Part shown: positions 7,776 to 15,154 of the stretch, piece after piece | Layout: every line of letters begins with the position of its first letter | How positions within the stretch are numbered: position 1 is the stretch's first letter | Assembly (NCBI GenBank): GCA_016278615.1 | Contig: JADQBM010000035.1 | Span: 1-40,059 of the forward strand | Direction: 5' to 3' | From: Clostridia bacterium | GTDB taxonomy: Bacteria > Bacillota > Clostridia > Peptostreptococcales > JAAYPU01 | DNA: 40,059 nt | Position numbers and translations under genes: made by a program | Notes under the pieces: generated by a model | Told to the model about the DNA's origin: nothing | Seen by the model: the letters and a program-made list of their open reading frames with translations, nothing else | Database searches by the model: none

Positions 7776-8523
7776 TGTTTGCACCTCCCTCTGGCGTTTT
7801 ATAAACCCCTAATTTATAATATGGCATGAGATTCTCTTCTAACCATTTTAAAGAATCTTCTGGTGTTAACCCCCAATTTGTTGGACATGTGGATAATACT
7901 TCAATCATACTAAAACCTTTTCCATCTCTTTGAATCTCAAATGCCTTCTTAATGGCCTTCTTTGCTTTTCTTATATTTGCCGGTGTATTAACTGCAACTC
8001 TTTCGATATAGGCACTACCTGGAATGGTTGCCATCATCTCAGAAACCAGAATTGGTTTCCCTGCATGGGCTTCATCTCTCCCATAAGGGGCAGTTGTAGC
8101 CTTCTGGCCTATTAGTGTTGTGGGTGCCATTTGTCCACCTGTCATTCCATATATGGCATTGTTCACAAAAATAGTCGTAATTTTTTCACCCCTGTGGGCA
8201 GCTTGAACAATCTCACCTGTTCCAATTGCTGCTAAATCTCCATCTCCCTGATATGTGAATACCAAGGAATCGGGATGAACACGCTTGACACCAGTGGCCA
8301 CAGCAGGTGCTCTACCGTGGGCAGCTTCATAGCTGTCACAATTAAAATACTCATAAGCAAACACCGCACATCCTACTGGGGCAACCCCAACAGCCTTTCC
8401 CAACATGCCTAATTCCTCAATAGCCTCCATTGTGATTCTATGAATAATCCCATGGGTACAACCAGGGCAATAGTGAAATGGTTTAGCCGTTAATCCTTTC
8501 GTCTTTTCAAAGATAGTCTTCAT
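7768..8523 (-). CDS. 2-oxoacid:ferredoxin oxidoreductase, beta (TPP-binding) subunit
   Basis: A protein of 251 residues. The 4Fe-4S/TPP-domain opening 'HYCPGCTHGIIHRI' is at about 17-30. The TPP/Mg motif is 'YQGDGDLAAIGTGE' followed by 'NNAIYGMTGGQMAPTTL'. 'RAPAVATGVKRVHP' is the usual GRAx-xATG segment. It binds thiamine diphosphate and decarboxylates the 2-oxoacid. Its start codon overlaps the alpha stop (ATGA overlap, 8520-8523), and its end overlaps gamma by 8 bases, so the subunits are tightly coupled. The sequence fits the VOR/KOR group that pairs with a separate ferredoxin-like delta subunit. Confidence 0.92.
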   Translation of the reverse strand: MKTIFEKTKGLTAKPFHYCPGCTHGIIHRITMEAIEELGMLGKAVGVAPVGCAVFAYEYFNCDSYEAAHGRAPAVATGVKRVHPDSLVFTYQGDGDLAAIGTGEIVQAAHRGEKITTIFVNNAIYGMTGGQMAPTTLIGQKATTAPYGRDEAHAGKPILVSEMMATIPGSAYIERVAVNTPANIRKAKKAIKKAFEIQRDGKGFSMIEVLSTCPTNWGLTPEDSLKWLEENLMPYYKLGVYKTPEGGANNG

Positions 8524-9584
8524 TTTTTCTCACCCCCTAAGATGTTCTTGATTTTCTCAGCAATCATTTCAGGAGAAGGAACACTTCCCCCAGGACTTCC
8601 TAAAAAGTGAATAGGGAAGCGCCCGTTATTACCAATCTTGACATCATCAATCATTTGTCCTGTGCTCATCTCTACTGTTAGGATTCCTTTCGTACTTTTA
8701 GGTATTTCATCAAAAGCTTTATATGGATAGGGCCATAATGTCTTGGGTCGAATTAACCCCACATTCAAACCTTCCTTTTTCATATCCATAATGGCACTTT
8801 TAACAATCCGTGAAGTTGTGCCATAAGCGACTACAACAAACTCTGCGTCCTTCATCTGATACATTTCATATTGGACTTCATTCTCTTCAATGAGCTTGTG
8901 CTTCGCGTCCAATTTCCAATTATGCTTCTCTAAATCTTCATGAACGATATATAAAGAGTTAATGGAATTGGGTTCTCTTTCTTCATTTGTTCCTGTTGCC
9001 GCCCACTCTTTAGAGGGTAAAGAACGACCTGTTCTTTCTTTAAATTCAATGGGTTCCATCATTTGACCAATCATACCATCCGCAGATATGATAACAGGTA
9101 TTCTATACTGATCCGCAACATCAAAGGCATCCATGGTCATATCAATAACTTCTTGAAGGTTGGCAGGTGCATATACAGGGGTACGATAATCGCCGTTTCC
9201 TCCACCTCGTGTATTTTGAAAATAATCTGATTGAGAGGGCTGAATACCACCGAGTCCCGGGCCCCCTCTTGACACATTAATAATGACACAAGGTAACTCA
9301 CAAGATGCAATATATGAAATGCCTTCCTGCTTTAACGCAATTCCAGGTGATGAAGATGAAGTCATTACTCTTACACCTGCACCTGAAGCACCATATACCA
9401 TATTAATGGCTGCAATTTCACTTTCCGCCTGTAAAAAACATCCTCCTATCTTAGGAAGTTCACGAGACATATATTCAGGTATTTCATTTTGCGGTGTTAT
9501 GGGATAACCAAAAAAATATTTACAGCCTGCTTTTATAGCCGCAGCGCCAAAGGCTTCGTTTCCTTTCATTAAAACCTTAGCCAA
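8520..9584 (-). CDS. vorB: 3-methyl-2-oxobutanoate:ferredoxin oxidoreductase, alpha subunit (VorB-type)
   Basis: A protein of 354 residues with the N-terminal pyrimidine-binding domain ('GNEAFGAAAIKAGCKYFFGY', 'PITPQNEIPEYMSRELP', 'QAESEIAAINMVYGASGAG', 'SSSSPGIALKQEGISY') and the C-terminal transketolase-like domain ('EFVVVAYGTTSRIVKSA', 'LIRPKTLWPYP'). This closely matches proteins annotated VorB. The start is TTG at 9584, with AAAGGAGTG before it. It is separated from the upstream ferredoxin subunit by a 309-base hairpin array instead of the usual few bases, which is unusual for subunits of one complex. Partner subunits follow directly. Confidence 0.9.
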   Translation of the reverse strand: MAKVLMKGNEAFGAAAIKAGCKYFFGYPITPQNEIPEYMSRELPKIGGCFLQAESEIAAINMVYGASGAGVRVMTSSSSPGIALKQEGISYIASCELPCVIINVSRGGPGLGGIQPSQSDYFQNTRGGGNGDYRTPVYAPANLQEVIDMTMDAFDVADQYRIPVIISADGMIGQMMEPIEFKERTGRSLPSKEWAATGTNEEREPNSINSLYIVHEDLEKHNWKLDAKHKLIEENEVQYEMYQMKDAEFVVVAYGTTSRIVKSAIMDMKKEGLNVGLIRPKTLWPYPYKAFDEIPKSTKGILTVEMSTGQMIDDVKIGNNGRFPIHFLGSPGGSVPSPEMIAEKIKNILGGEKK

Positions 9585-9634
9585 AACAAATCACTCCTTT
9601 GCTTAGTTTAATTAATAATGAATAATTATGGTGA

Positions 9635-9650
9635 ATTTTGTAAACAAAAT
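9635..9650. repeat. ATTTTG/CAAAAT hairpin with AATGAATAATTA flank
   Basis: ATTTTGTAAACAAAAT is preceded by TAATTAATAATGAATAATTA. It has the same layout as 10141-10206 (AT-rich ATGAATAATTA array next to a short hairpin). Confidence 0.55.
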
Positions 9651-9662
9651 CATCCTTGAGTC

Positions 9663-9881
9663 TTGAAGTCCTAGCAGTAATCGTTGATTACGTCGCAGGT
9701 CTCATACAAGTGGAACTTTCTAATCTATGATTAGTTAAAGTTGCCATTCGCTCCGTGGAAACTCTCCAATCTTCGATTGGTTAAGAGTTTTTCAGTTGAA
9801 GCCCTAGTCAGAATCTCTGATTCTGCCACAGGTCTCATACTGGAATTCTAAAATCTCTGATTTAAATAGAATTCTTCAGTT
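9663..9881. repeat. Compound array of five AATC-N3-GATT hairpins
   Basis: Five consecutive hairpins lie at 9677-9691, 9714-9742, 9759-9790, 9809-9825 and 9843-9874. All have an apical stem closing on AATC-NNN-GATT (loops GTT, TAT, TTC, TCT, TCT). The three long ones add a 2-3 base bulge on the same side and then a lower stem of 6-8 bp whose sequence differs in each (AACTTT/AAAGTT, AAACTCT/AGAGTTT, GAATTCTA/TAGAATTC). The spacers also repeat: TTGAAGTCCTAG at 9663 and TTGAAGCCCTAG at 9796; CAGGTCTCATAC at 9696 and 9829, both pairs exactly 133 bases apart. TGGAA precedes and TTCAG follows the long hairpins. No open reading frame is present. It lies inside the vor operon. Confidence 0.8.
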
Positions 9882-9893
9882 AAATCCTAAATT

Positions 9894-10121
9894 CTAGTCT
9901 TTTTTAGCTTCTCTATACACGGTTATAACAACATCGGGGCACATGATTGCACAATTTGCGCATCCAGTACATTTATCGGGTTCCGAAACATGCGCAGGAT
10001 GGTAACCCCTTGAGTTAATCTTCTTTTCATTCATTTCAACTATTTTTACAGGGCATGCCGTCACACACAACCCACATCCTTTGCATTGATCTTCATTAAA
10101 AGTAATTTTTCCTTTCGCCAC
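9894..10121 (-). CDS. Ferredoxin-like (delta) subunit of the 2-oxoacid oxidoreductase, 2x[4Fe-4S]
   Basis: A protein of 75 residues with two complete cluster motifs, 'CKGCGLCVTACPVKIVEM' and 'CTGCANCAIMCPDVVITV' (each CxxCxxCxxxCP). The start is GTG at 10121, preceded by GGGAGG. It is first of the fd-alpha-beta-gamma order and passes electrons from the TPP-decarboxylation site to soluble ferredoxin. It sits between buk (upstream) and the alpha subunit (downstream). Both gaps are filled by hairpin-rich repeats (135 and 309 bases), yet all genes run the same way. Confidence 0.92.
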   Translation of the reverse strand: MAKGKITFNEDQCKGCGLCVTACPVKIVEMNEKKINSRGYHPAHVSEPDKCTGCANCAIMCPDVVITVYREAKKD

Positions 10122-10140
10122 GTCTATACCTCCCTTTTAT

Positions 10141-10250
10141 TATAATTAAGAATTAAGAATGAATAATTAAGAATTGATGTGGAGATTTTTCCATAAGAAA
10201 AATCTCTTCCTTAACTCTTATCTCTTATCTCTTATCTCTCATCTTACAAT
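10141..10250. repeat. Composite repeat: AATTAAGAATGAAT array, hairpin, TCTTATC array
   Basis: AT-rich units (AATTAAGAATTAAGAATG) are followed by a perfect 10-bp hairpin GAGATTTTTC-CATAA-GAAAAATCTC (10182-10206) and then CTTATCTCTTATCTCTTATC. The same three-part design is seen, whole or in part, at 5816-5910, 9611-9650 and 35350-35432. It occupies the buk-ferredoxin gap. Confidence 0.7.
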
Positions 10251-10256
10251 TTGTAT

Positions 10257-11324
10257 TTAAGCGTATTCCTTTACTTTTTCTTGCCCTCTCAAGACTCTCA
10301 ACCCGCCTTCTGCTAAGGCTTTCATCTCTTCTTCTCCAGGGATGACAATAATTTTTGCAAGAAATTGGATTCGTCTTTGTATCCATTGAATAAATTTTTC
10401 ATCGTATGCCAGGCCTCCTGTCAATATAATGGCATCAACATCTCCCTCAAGAACCACTGCACAGCTTCCTATTTCTTTAGCTACATTGTAGGCCATGGCT
10501 TCGTACACTAAAGCGGCATACTCATTACCGGAATCAATCATTTTATTAACTTCTCTACCATCGTTGGTCCCTAAATAAGCCCTTAAGCCTGCTTTTCCAG
10601 CTAATTTGCTTTTGATTTCTTCTATAGACATTCCCCCATAAAAGCACATCTTTATCAATTCTCCGGATGGAACTGTTCCCGCTCGCTCTGGGGAAAAGGG
10701 TCCGTCCCCTAAAAGCCCGTTATTAACGTCAACGACTTTTCCTCTTTTATGAGCGCCTACTGTAATGCCTCCCCCCAAATGTGCAACAATCAGATTCACA
10801 TCCTCATATGATTTACCCATGTCTTTTGCCACAAGCCTAGCAACTGCTTTTTGATTTAACGCATGAAATAGACTCTTTCTATTGATCTCAAGCACGCCTG
10901 TAAATCGTGCAATCTCTTCTAATTCATCTACTACAACAGGATCTACAATATAAGCTTCTACACCCGTTTCATCTGCAATCTTACTGGCAATAAGACCTCC
11001 TAAATTAGAAGCATGCTGCCCCTGAACACCGATTTTTAGATCTCCTACCATCTTTTCATTTACAGCATAGGTCCCGCTCTTAAGGGGACGCAAAAGCCCT
11101 CCTCTTGAGACAATAGCTGAAAAATCTTTCAATTTAAAACCCTCATTAATAAGGGTTTCTTCTATTACTTTTTTTCTAAATTCATACTGATCGCCAATAC
11201 TCTCAAATCGAGCTGTTTCCTCAGAAGAATGTCGTAAAACTTTAAGAAAAATTTCTTTTTCATTTTCAAAAACAGCAATCTTTGTAGATGTTGAGCCTGG
11301 GTTAATTACAAGCATTTTATACAT
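10257..11324 (-). CDS. buk: Butyrate kinase (branched-chain acyl kinase)
   Basis: An ASKHA-fold acyl kinase of 355 residues. The phosphate-1 motif is 'LVINPGSTSTKIAVFENE'. Further marks are 'VSRGGLLRPLKSGTYAVN', 'HLGGGITVGAHKRGKVVDVN', 'GDGPFSPERAGTVP' and 'DAIILTGGLAYDE'. It makes ATP and a carboxylate from acyl phosphate. I start at the ATG at 11324 (AGGAGG 6 bases before it), not the ATG at 11342, which would overlap ptb. It follows ptb by 10 bases. In this operon it most likely completes fermentation of isovaleryl-, 2-methylbutyryl- and isobutyryl-CoA, although butyrate itself is equally possible. Confidence 0.92.
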   Translation of the reverse strand: MYKMLVINPGSTSTKIAVFENEKEIFLKVLRHSSEETARFESIGDQYEFRKKVIEETLINEGFKLKDFSAIVSRGGLLRPLKSGTYAVNEKMVGDLKIGVQGQHASNLGGLIASKIADETGVEAYIVDPVVVDELEEIARFTGVLEINRKSLFHALNQKAVARLVAKDMGKSYEDVNLIVAHLGGGITVGAHKRGKVVDVNNGLLGDGPFSPERAGTVPSGELIKMCFYGGMSIEEIKSKLAGKAGLRAYLGTNDGREVNKMIDSGNEYAALVYEAMAYNVAKEIGSCAVVLEGDVDAIILTGGLAYDEKFIQWIQRRIQFLAKIIVIPGEEEMKALAEGGLRVLRGQEKVKEYA

Positions 11325-11334
11325 ACTGATCCTC

Positions 11335-12246
11335 CTATTCAACGCTTTTTGATATCAATGTTGCCAATGCAATGGAATTGAGTTTTGTTTCTGCGGAATC
11401 TGCCCTGGATGTGAGAACAATAGGCGCCCTTGCACCCATAATCACCCCTGCACTTTTGTATCTTGCGAAATATACTAAAGATTTAAAGAATACATTACCA
11501 GTTTCAATATTAGGCACAATAATAATATCTGCTTTTCCTGCTACAGGATGTTTAATCCCTTTGTGATTTGCTGCTTCTTCCGAGACTGCATTATCCAATC
11601 CAAATGGACCTCCCACCATACAATCTTGAATTTCACCATCTGTATTCATTCCAACAAGTTTTTCAGCGTCAACTGTACAGGGCATCTTGGGGTCAACTTT
11701 CTCCTTTGCGCATACAATGGCTACTTTAGGACATGGAATTCCAGTGGCTCTTGCCACAGATACTGCATTTACAATGATATCTTTTTTCGCCTTTATATCT
11801 GGATTGATATTCATGCCTCCATCAGACATGAATATCAATCTTTTAAATTCTGTTGCTTCTGAAATGGCTACATGACTTAGAATTCGATCTGTTCTTAGTC
11901 CTATTTCTGCGTCCAACACTGCCTTAAGCAATATAGAAGTATCTACTAAGCCTTTCATAAGAATCTGAGCTTTTCCTTCAGATACAACTTTCACTGCCAT
12001 TCTACATGCTTTAGCCATATCTCTTTCATCTATGAGTTCATACTTTTTTAAATCAATTTCCAAATCTTGAGCCAATTTCTCTATCTCTTGGACGTCTCCA
12101 AACAAAATAGCCTCCACAATCCCCCTTTTCCTTGCTTCTTCTACAGCAACAAGCACTTCTTCATCCTGTGCAACTGCTACTGAAATTTTAAGCTTTTTAG
12201 GTTGTTTCATAGCACTTTCAATTATTTTGTCAAAATTATTTAACAT
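11335..12246 (-). CDS. ptb: Phosphate butyryltransferase (phosphotransbutyrylase)
   Basis: A protein of 303 residues of the phosphate acetyl/butyryltransferase family, the usual Ptb size. Visible are 'KAQILMKGLVDTSILLKAVL', 'ISEATEFKRLIFMSDGGMNI', 'GPFGLDNAVSEEAANHKGI' and 'GNVFFKSLVYFARYKSAGVI' (compare NPALKTLNALAGNK-like C-terminal blocks of Ptb/Pta). It converts acyl-CoA plus phosphate to acyl phosphate plus CoA. It is the first gene of the fermentation operon, about 38 bases after a predicted sigma-54 start point. The start ATG has GAAGGTGAG upstream. Confidence 0.93.
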   Translation of the reverse strand: MLNNFDKIIESAMKQPKKLKISVAVAQDEEVLVAVEEARKRGIVEAILFGDVQEIEKLAQDLEIDLKKYELIDERDMAKACRMAVKVVSEGKAQILMKGLVDTSILLKAVLDAEIGLRTDRILSHVAISEATEFKRLIFMSDGGMNINPDIKAKKDIIVNAVSVARATGIPCPKVAIVCAKEKVDPKMPCTVDAEKLVGMNTDGEIQDCMVGGPFGLDNAVSEEAANHKGIKHPVAGKADIIIVPNIETGNVFFKSLVYFARYKSAGVIMGARAPIVLTSRADSAETKLNSIALATLISKSVE

Positions 12247-12293
12247 ATCTACTCACCTTCTTTTTTATTCATTAATCTATATTTCTTTTAATT

Positions 12294-12310
12294 TGCAATG
12301 CTCATGCCAA
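12294..12310 (-). promoter_or_regulatory. Sigma-54 (RpoN) -24/-12 promoter of ptb operon
   Basis: On the minus strand the sequence reads TTGGCATGAGCATTGCA: GG at 12307-12308 and GC at 12295-12296 with exactly 10 bases between, against the consensus TGGCACG-N4-TTGCW (one mismatch in the -24 box). It lies about 50 bases before the ptb start codon, and the gene upstream encodes a GAFTGA-containing sigma-54 activator. Confidence 0.88.
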
Positions 12311-12320
12311 AAAATAAAGC

Positions 12321-12354
12321 AGTTGAATTTTCAACGTTTATTAAAAATTCAACT
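12321..12354 (-). terminator. Terminator of the sigma-54 activator gene
   Basis: AGTTGAATTTT (12321-12331) and AAAATTCAACT (12344-12354) form an 11-bp perfect stem. On the minus strand it is followed by GCTTTATTTTTT. It lies between the activator stop codon and the ptb promoter, which would insulate the two transcription units. Confidence 0.65.
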
Positions 12355-12371
12355 ACTATATTATATATTAT

Positions 12372-12387
12372 CTGCATTATTTTGCAG
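12372..12387. promoter_or_regulatory. Activator binding site (UAS) upstream of ptb
   Basis: CTGCATTATTTTGCAG contains a 14-base motif TGCAAAATAATGCA (read on the minus strand) that recurs exactly at 14359-14372 upstream of the activator gene. It sits about 62-75 bases upstream of the -24 box, a normal enhancer distance. Confidence 0.65.
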
Positions 12388-12388
12388 T

Positions 12389-14122
12389 TTAGTCATTGCC
12401 TTTTATATGTTTTCTTATGAGGTAGTAAAGAGTTCTTTCTGATATGCCCATTTTTTTTGCAATAGTTGATCGCTTGAGGTCGAGTTTTAAAAAATCTTCT
12501 AAATATTTTTTTTCTGCAAGATTGATATACTCTGTGTAAGTTATCATTTGATTTATATGACTATTCAATTCTTTTACTTTTGGTATTTCAGTGTGTTTAA
12601 TAGCTGTACCTCTCTCCTCTGTTGAAGGAAGGTGGTCTTCTTTCAGAACACTTTCCGTAGAAGCTATATTAATCATGGCTCTGCCTATATAATTTTCTAA
12701 TTCTCTTACATTTCCGTACCACTGCATACCCATAATCTTCTCCATGGCATTGGGAGAAACACTTCTAACAAAACGACCGTATTCGTGATTGAATTTCTTA
12801 ATAATACTATTTGTAAGGAGAGGAATATCATTTCTTCTATATCTTAATGGTGGAATAAATATTGGATATACATTTAAGCGATAATATAAATCTTCTCTAA
12901 AAGCATTTTCATTGATTTTTTTCTCAAGGTCAGTATTGGTTGCTGCAATAACTCGAACATCCACAACAATGGTCTCATTGCCTCCAACTGGCGTGATTTC
13001 TTTTTCATGTAAGGCACGGAGCAATTTTGCCTGAGTCCCTATATTCATTTCCCCAATTTCATCAAGAAACAGTGTTCCCCCATGAGCTCTCTCAAAAATC
13101 CCTTGTCTCCCTCCTTTTTTTGCCCCTGTAAAAGCACCTTCTACATAACCAAACAATTCGCTTTCAAGAATATTTTCAGACAATGCGGCACAATTCACTT
13201 TAACAAATGGTTTGTTTTTGCGGCTGCTTTCATTATGTATGGCATGGGCAAAAAGTTCTTTTCCAGTTCCACTCTCACCCCTTAAAAGCACAGTAGCCGG
13301 AGTTTTTGCAGCATTTTTAGACTTATTGACAGCACTTTTTATCTGAGGATCCTCCCCAATAATATCTCCAAAAACATATTTTGCTTCTTTTTTTCTAAGC
13401 ATTTCTTTGGTTTCATCTAACTCATAAGTCAGCCGTTTAATCTCAGACAAGTCGTGAATAACGGCCACGCTTCCTCTTAATTCTTCATTTACAATAATGG
13501 GTGCAACATCTACAATAACCTCTTTTTTATTAGGACCAATTTTCATCTGTACATTTTTAATGGGTTTCTTAGTTTTTAATACTTTAAGATGATTGCTTTC
13601 TTCCCCTTCTGGAATATCTACGGTGCAAAGGTTTCCAATGAGTTGACTTTCTTCCATTTCTGACAGCCTCTCATAGGCAGGGTTCACAATGATGCCGATC
13701 CCTTTCTCATCTACTACTGAGATAGCATCTTGTGTTGATTGAAAAATGGCTCTTAATAGAATCTCCATCTCTTTCAATTTTGTATTCTCTGCAAGAAGTT
13801 CATCCAGCTCAGTAATATCCCTAAAAACTGCCACCGCGCCAATAATATTTTCTTGATTATCCTTAAGAGGCATTCTATTGGTAATAATGGTTATATCGTC
13901 TAATGGAAGTTTCTTGTTTAACTCTTCTTTTCCGGTCTGTATGATAACAGGTAATCTTGAGTTGGGTATTATGTCTAAAATATGTTTTCCCAACACTTGA
14001 ACATTTTCTTTTCCAGTTAATTTTTTTGCTGCCTTATTAAAAAGTGTTATAATGCCCTGATTATTCACAGCAATCATGGCGTCATGAGTAGAATTCAATA
14101 TGATTTCAAGATCTTTTCTCAT
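12389..14122 (-). CDS. Sigma-54-dependent transcriptional activator, PAS-PAS-AAA-HTH
   Basis: A protein of 577 residues. It has two PAS domains (about 5-105 and 125-230), a sigma-54 AAA+ domain (about 250-480) with Walker A GESGTGKE (282-289), the sigma-54 contact loop GAFTGA (329-334) and Walker B 'GTLFLDEIGEM', and a C-terminal Fis-type HTH (about 545-577, 'STIAKKMGISERTLYYLIRK'). The intact GAFTGA shows that it can activate RpoN promoters. It lies directly upstream of the ptb operon with its RpoN promoter, and it shares a palindromic site with that promoter region, so it very probably controls branched-chain acid fermentation. PAS domains suggest a small-molecule or redox signal; which one cannot be read from sequence. 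Confidence 0.92.
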   Translation of the reverse strand: MRKDLEIILNSTHDAMIAVNNQGIITLFNKAAKKLTGKENVQVLGKHILDIIPNSRLPVIIQTGKEELNKKLPLDDITIITNRMPLKDNQENIIGAVAVFRDITELDELLAENTKLKEMEILLRAIFQSTQDAISVVDEKGIGIIVNPAYERLSEMEESQLIGNLCTVDIPEGEESNHLKVLKTKKPIKNVQMKIGPNKKEVIVDVAPIIVNEELRGSVAVIHDLSEIKRLTYELDETKEMLRKKEAKYVFGDIIGEDPQIKSAVNKSKNAAKTPATVLLRGESGTGKELFAHAIHNESSRKNKPFVKVNCAALSENILESELFGYVEGAFTGAKKGGRQGIFERAHGGTLFLDEIGEMNIGTQAKLLRALHEKEITPVGGNETIVVDVRVIAATNTDLEKKINENAFREDLYYRLNVYPIFIPPLRYRRNDIPLLTNSIIKKFNHEYGRFVRSVSPNAMEKIMGMQWYGNVRELENYIGRAMINIASTESVLKEDHLPSTEERGTAIKHTEIPKVKELNSHINQMITYTEYINLAEKKYLEDFLKLDLKRSTIAKKMGISERTLYYLIRKHIKGND

Positions 14123-14141
14123 AATTTTCTCCTATCCCCTG

Positions 14142-14279
14142 TACGGACAACCGCAAGGGTCGTCCCTACACATCTTACCCTACGGACAACCGCAAGGGTC
14201 GTCCCTACACATCTTTCCCTACGGACAACCGTAAGGGTCGTCCCTACACATCTTTCTCTAAGGACAACCGCAAGGGTCA
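14142..14279. repeat. Four tandem 39-bp repeats containing the GGACAACC palindrome (GTAGGG family)
   Basis: Units begin at 14142, 14181, 14220 and 14259 (the last partial). Each reads TACGGACAACCGCAAGGGTC, then GTCCCTACACATCTTTCCC, with few changes. The core GGACAACC/GGGTCGTCC forms a hairpin with a GCAA loop. They lie in the predicted 5' leader of the activator gene. Heptamer CCCTAAT and TTTTCTC tracts follow (14280-14327). A 72-codon frame through the repeats is an artefact of their periodicity. Confidence 0.85.
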
Positions 14280-14343
14280 TATCCCTAATCCCTAATCTCT
14301 AATCTTTTCTCTTTTCTCTTTTCTCTGTTATCTGTCCCCTTCT

Positions 14344-14372
14344 ATTATACTACACTTGTGCAAAATAATGCA
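14344..14372 (-). promoter_or_regulatory. Possible sigma-A promoter of the activator gene, overlapping its own site
   Basis: On the minus strand, TGCATT (14367-14372), 17 bases, TATAAT (14344-14349). The -35 lies within the TGCATTATTTTGCA palindrome, which would allow self-repression. The -35 is weak. Confidence 0.4.
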
Positions 14373-14394
14373 GTCCTCTCTGCAATATTTCGCA
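14359..14394. promoter_or_regulatory. Two tandem activator sites upstream of the activator gene
   Basis: TGCAAAATAATGCA (14359-14372) is identical to the ptb-upstream site. A looser copy, TGCAATATTTCGCA, follows at 14381-14394. Their starts are 22 bases apart, about two helical turns. Confidence 0.55.
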
Positions 14395-14433
14395 TGTTGC
14401 TCGTCATTATTCCTTTTGGATATAGATTAAATT

Positions 14434-14463
14434 TTGTGCACTTGTTTATAATAGTGTTATAAT
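14434..14463 (+). promoter_or_regulatory. Possible promoter of the cis-prenyltransferase gene
   Basis: TTGTGC (14434-14439), 18 bases, TATAAT (14458-14463), about 33 bases before the ATG at 14497. The -10 is perfect and the -35 is moderate. Confidence 0.4.
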
Positions 14464-14496
14464 AATTGAGTATTTAATGAATTTTTAAGGAGAAAT

Positions 14497-15141
14497 ATGA
14501 TGAGAATACCTGAACATATTGGAATTATTCCGGATGGGAATAGAAGGTGGGCTCAGTTAAATGGTATGTCTAAGGAAAAAGGGTATGCTGCTGGACTGAA
14601 TCCTGGAATGGATCTTTTCCATCTTTGTCATGAAATAGGCGTAAAAGAATTAACTTTTTATGGTTTTACTGTAGACAACACAAAGCGAGTGAAAAAGCAA
14701 AGACATGCTTTTACAGATGCCTGTATTGAAGCGGTTCAAATGTTTTCCAGGGAGAATGCTACTTTATTAGTAGTAGGAAACAGTGAATCTCCTATGTTTC
14801 CTAAAGAGTTATTGCCATTTACCAAAAGAACGGTTTTCGGTAATGGCGGTATGAAGGTTAATTTTTTAGTGAACTATGGTTGGGAGTGGGACTTAAACTC
14901 ACTAAAATTGGTGGGAGAATCCAACAGAAGTGTTGTCAATCATATCAAGTCCAATGATATCTCAAGAATTGACTTGATTATTCGATGGGGTGGCCGAAGA
15001 AGATTAAGCGGCTTCTTACCGGTTCAATCCATTTATGCAGATTTTTTTGTTCTAGATGATTATTGGCCAGATTTCAAAAAAGAACACTTATCAGATGCGT
15101 TGTATTGGTACAATACTCAAGATATTACTTTAGGCGGTTAA
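14497..15141 (+). CDS. Divergent cis-prenyltransferase (undecaprenyl diphosphate synthase family)
   Basis: A protein of 214 residues, shorter than ordinary UppS (about 230-250). The first conserved region is intact: 'HIGIIPDGNRRWA' with the pyrophosphate-site Asp13 (PDGN). 'ELTFYGFTVDNTKR' replaces the usual LTLYAFSTENWKR. The third region 'DLIIRWGGRRRLSGFLP' has R-W-G-G-R-R where UppS has R-T-G/S-G-E-x, losing that conserved Glu. 'YADFFVLDDYWPDF' has Asp in place of the Mg-binding Glu of YAE. It may be a paralogue with a different chain length or substrate, or with low activity. AAGGAG lies before the ATG. It forms a two-gene unit with the ZnuA-like gene 13 bases downstream; why these two are paired is not obvious. 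Confidence 0.82.
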   Translation: MMRIPEHIGIIPDGNRRWAQLNGMSKEKGYAAGLNPGMDLFHLCHEIGVKELTFYGFTVDNTKRVKKQRHAFTDACIEAVQMFSRENATLLVVGNSESPMFPKELLPFTKRTVFGNGGMKVNFLVNYGWEWDLNSLKLVGESNRSVVNHIKSNDISRIDLIIRWGGRRRLSGFLPVQSIYADFFVLDDYWPDFKKEHLSDALYWYNTQDITLGG

Positions 15142-15154
15142 AAGGAGGTTCTAA

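Noticed and set aside
14142-14279. CRISPR array (39-bp regular repeats)
   Set aside because: The units abut with no unique spacers, contain an internal palindrome, recur singly elsewhere in the window, and no cas gene is present.
14084-14302. Small plus-strand gene with repeated [11 protein letters not shown]
   Set aside because: It translates the 39-bp tandem repeats and the antisense of the activator start; no start signal and no family.
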